Positions 4,798-5,450 of a stretch of 5,450 nucleotides of DNA are shown here, one piece after another. The position numbers and the translations under genes were made by a program. The notes under the pieces are model-generated. The model searched no databases. It was not told the origin of the DNA and saw only the letters and a list, made by a program, of their open reading frames with translations. This DNA comes from an uncultured Mycoplasmatota bacterium (lineage in GTDB: Bacteria; Bacillota_I; Bacilli_A; RF39; UBA660): assembly GCA_947296775.1 (NCBI GenBank), contig CAMYRF010000077.1, positions 1 through 5,450 on the forward strand, read 5' to 3'. Position 1 is the first letter of the stretch. The number at the start of each line of letters is the position of its first letter.

Positions 4798-5450
4798 TTA
4801 TTTAACTTCAATTTTACTTTTACCACCCATATAAGGTCTTAAAGCCTCTGGAATACTAATACTTCCATCTTCATTATAATTATTTTCAATTACCGCAATA
4901 AGTCCGCGAGGAGTTGCTAAAACAGTATTATTTAAAGTAGTTACATATTCGTTACCCTTTTCAGTTTTCATTCTTATTCCAAGTCTACGAGCCTGCGCAT
5001 CACCCAAAATAGAACAAGATCCAACTTCAAAATAATTTTGCCTTCTAGGGCTCCAAGCCTCAACATCACAAGATTTAACTTTTAAATCAGCTAAATCGCC
5101 ACTACAACACTCTAAAGTACGTACAGGAACATCTAAACTTCTAAAGAAATCCACAGTATATTGCCACATTTTATTATACCAATCCATACCATCCTCAGGT
5201 TTACATAAAACAACCATTTCTTGTTTTTCAAATTGATGAACACGATATAAACCTCTTTCTTCAAGTCCATGAGCCCCTACTTCTTTTCTAAAACAAGGAG
5301 AATAAGAAGTCATCGCAATTGGAAGCTCAGATTCTTTAATAATTTGATCCTTAAACTTACCAATCATAGAATGTTCACTAGTACCAATCAAATACAAATC
5401 TTCACCCTCAATTTTATACATCATTGCATCCATTTCTTCAAAGCTCATAA
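4798..5450 (-). CDS. serS: Seryl-tRNA synthetase, C-terminal part of the catalytic domain (5' end outside window)
   Basis: The last 217 or so residues of a class II aminoacyl-tRNA synthetase that charges tRNA-Ser with serine. The frame is open to the window edge; ATG at 5448 is an internal Met. Visible parts are the serine-binding TSEH (matching the family TxE), class II motif 2 with FRKEVGAHGLEERGLYR and HQFEKQE, the CSGDLADLKVKSCDVEAW and FEVGSCS segments, QARRLGIR, and motif 3 around TLNNTVLATPRGLIAVIENN with its Arg. It ends with EDGSISIPEALRPYMGG. The N-terminal coiled-coil tRNA-binding arm would lie beyond 5450. The DLADLK and NNTVLATPR wording differs from the common E. coli/Bacillus form (NGSGLAVGR-like), suggesting a divergent SerRS subgroup. 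It ends in TAA; the HD gene follows with no terminator between. Confidence 0.95.
   Translation of the reverse strand, partial: MSFEEMDAMMYKIEGEDLYLIGTSEHSMIGKFKDQIIKESELPIAMTSYSPCFRKEVGAHGLEERGLYRVHQFEKQEMVVLCKPEDGMDWYNKMWQYTVDFFRSLDVPVRTLECCSGDLADLKVKSCDVEAWSPRRQNYFEVGSCSILGDAQARRLGIRMKTEKGNEYVTTLNNTVLATPRGLIAVIENNYNEDGSISIPEALRPYMGGKSKIEVK

Noticed and set aside
1..5450. CRISPR arrays, tRNA or rRNA genes, insertion sequences, attachment sites, prophage or defence genes
   Set aside because: No direct-repeat array with spacers, no cloverleaf sequence, no transposase or integrase motif and no terminal inverted repeats were seen. The gene set is housekeeping.

Overview
This is an A+T-rich chromosomal segment with Firmicutes-type signals: GGAGG or GGTGA ribosome binding sites, TATAAT -10 boxes and short hairpin-plus-T-run terminators. 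Its genes are housekeeping genes of a walled bacterium: glutamate racemase, a SEDS peptidoglycan polymerase, ribosomal protein L32 and seryl-tRNA synthetase. Glutamate racemase and the SEDS protein argue against a wall-less Mollicute. Tryptophan is encoded by TGG and the recognisable proteins read through in the standard code. The best guess is an uncultured low-GC Firmicute of the Bacilli/Erysipelotrichia/Clostridia sphere. Tandem Spo0A-box-like sites hint that its relatives, or the organism itself, have Spo0A. No 16S or other lineage marker is present, so the placement is an inference.

Layout. At the left edge is the N-terminus of an unidentified membrane protein (1-147, minus). A regulatory region upstream of it (about 160-230) holds two perfect TGTCGAA boxes, possible degenerate copies at the same 10-bp step, and an 8-bp palindrome over the -10 element. 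Next is a small membrane-anchored protein with a PTS EIIB-like domain that lacks the phosphorylatable cysteine (245-556, minus). It is divergent from a RodA/FtsW-family gene (662-1792, plus), and their predicted promoters overlap on one shared -35 hexamer. The SEDS gene converges with the yceD-rpmF pair (2510-1833, minus), and back-to-back terminators fill the short gap. Further right on the minus strand are a 70-residue membrane protein (2824-2612), murI (3612-2893), an HD-domain phosphohydrolase gene (3696 to about 4793) and the 3' part of serS (4798-5450).

Transcription units, inferred from promoter- and terminator-like sequences: serS with the HD gene; murI alone; the small membrane protein; yceD-rpmF; the EIIB-like gene; and the left-edge gene with its own switch. 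MurI supplies D-glutamate for the peptidoglycan whose strands the SEDS protein polymerises. YceD and L32 are a classic translation pair.

Most worth a second look: the 0A-box-like array at 184-230; the HD gene, whose conserved N-terminal coding stretch lies upstream of its first ATG behind an in-frame TAG (4713-4715); and the cysteine-less, membrane-anchored EIIB domain. No mobile element, CRISPR array, tRNA or rRNA was seen.
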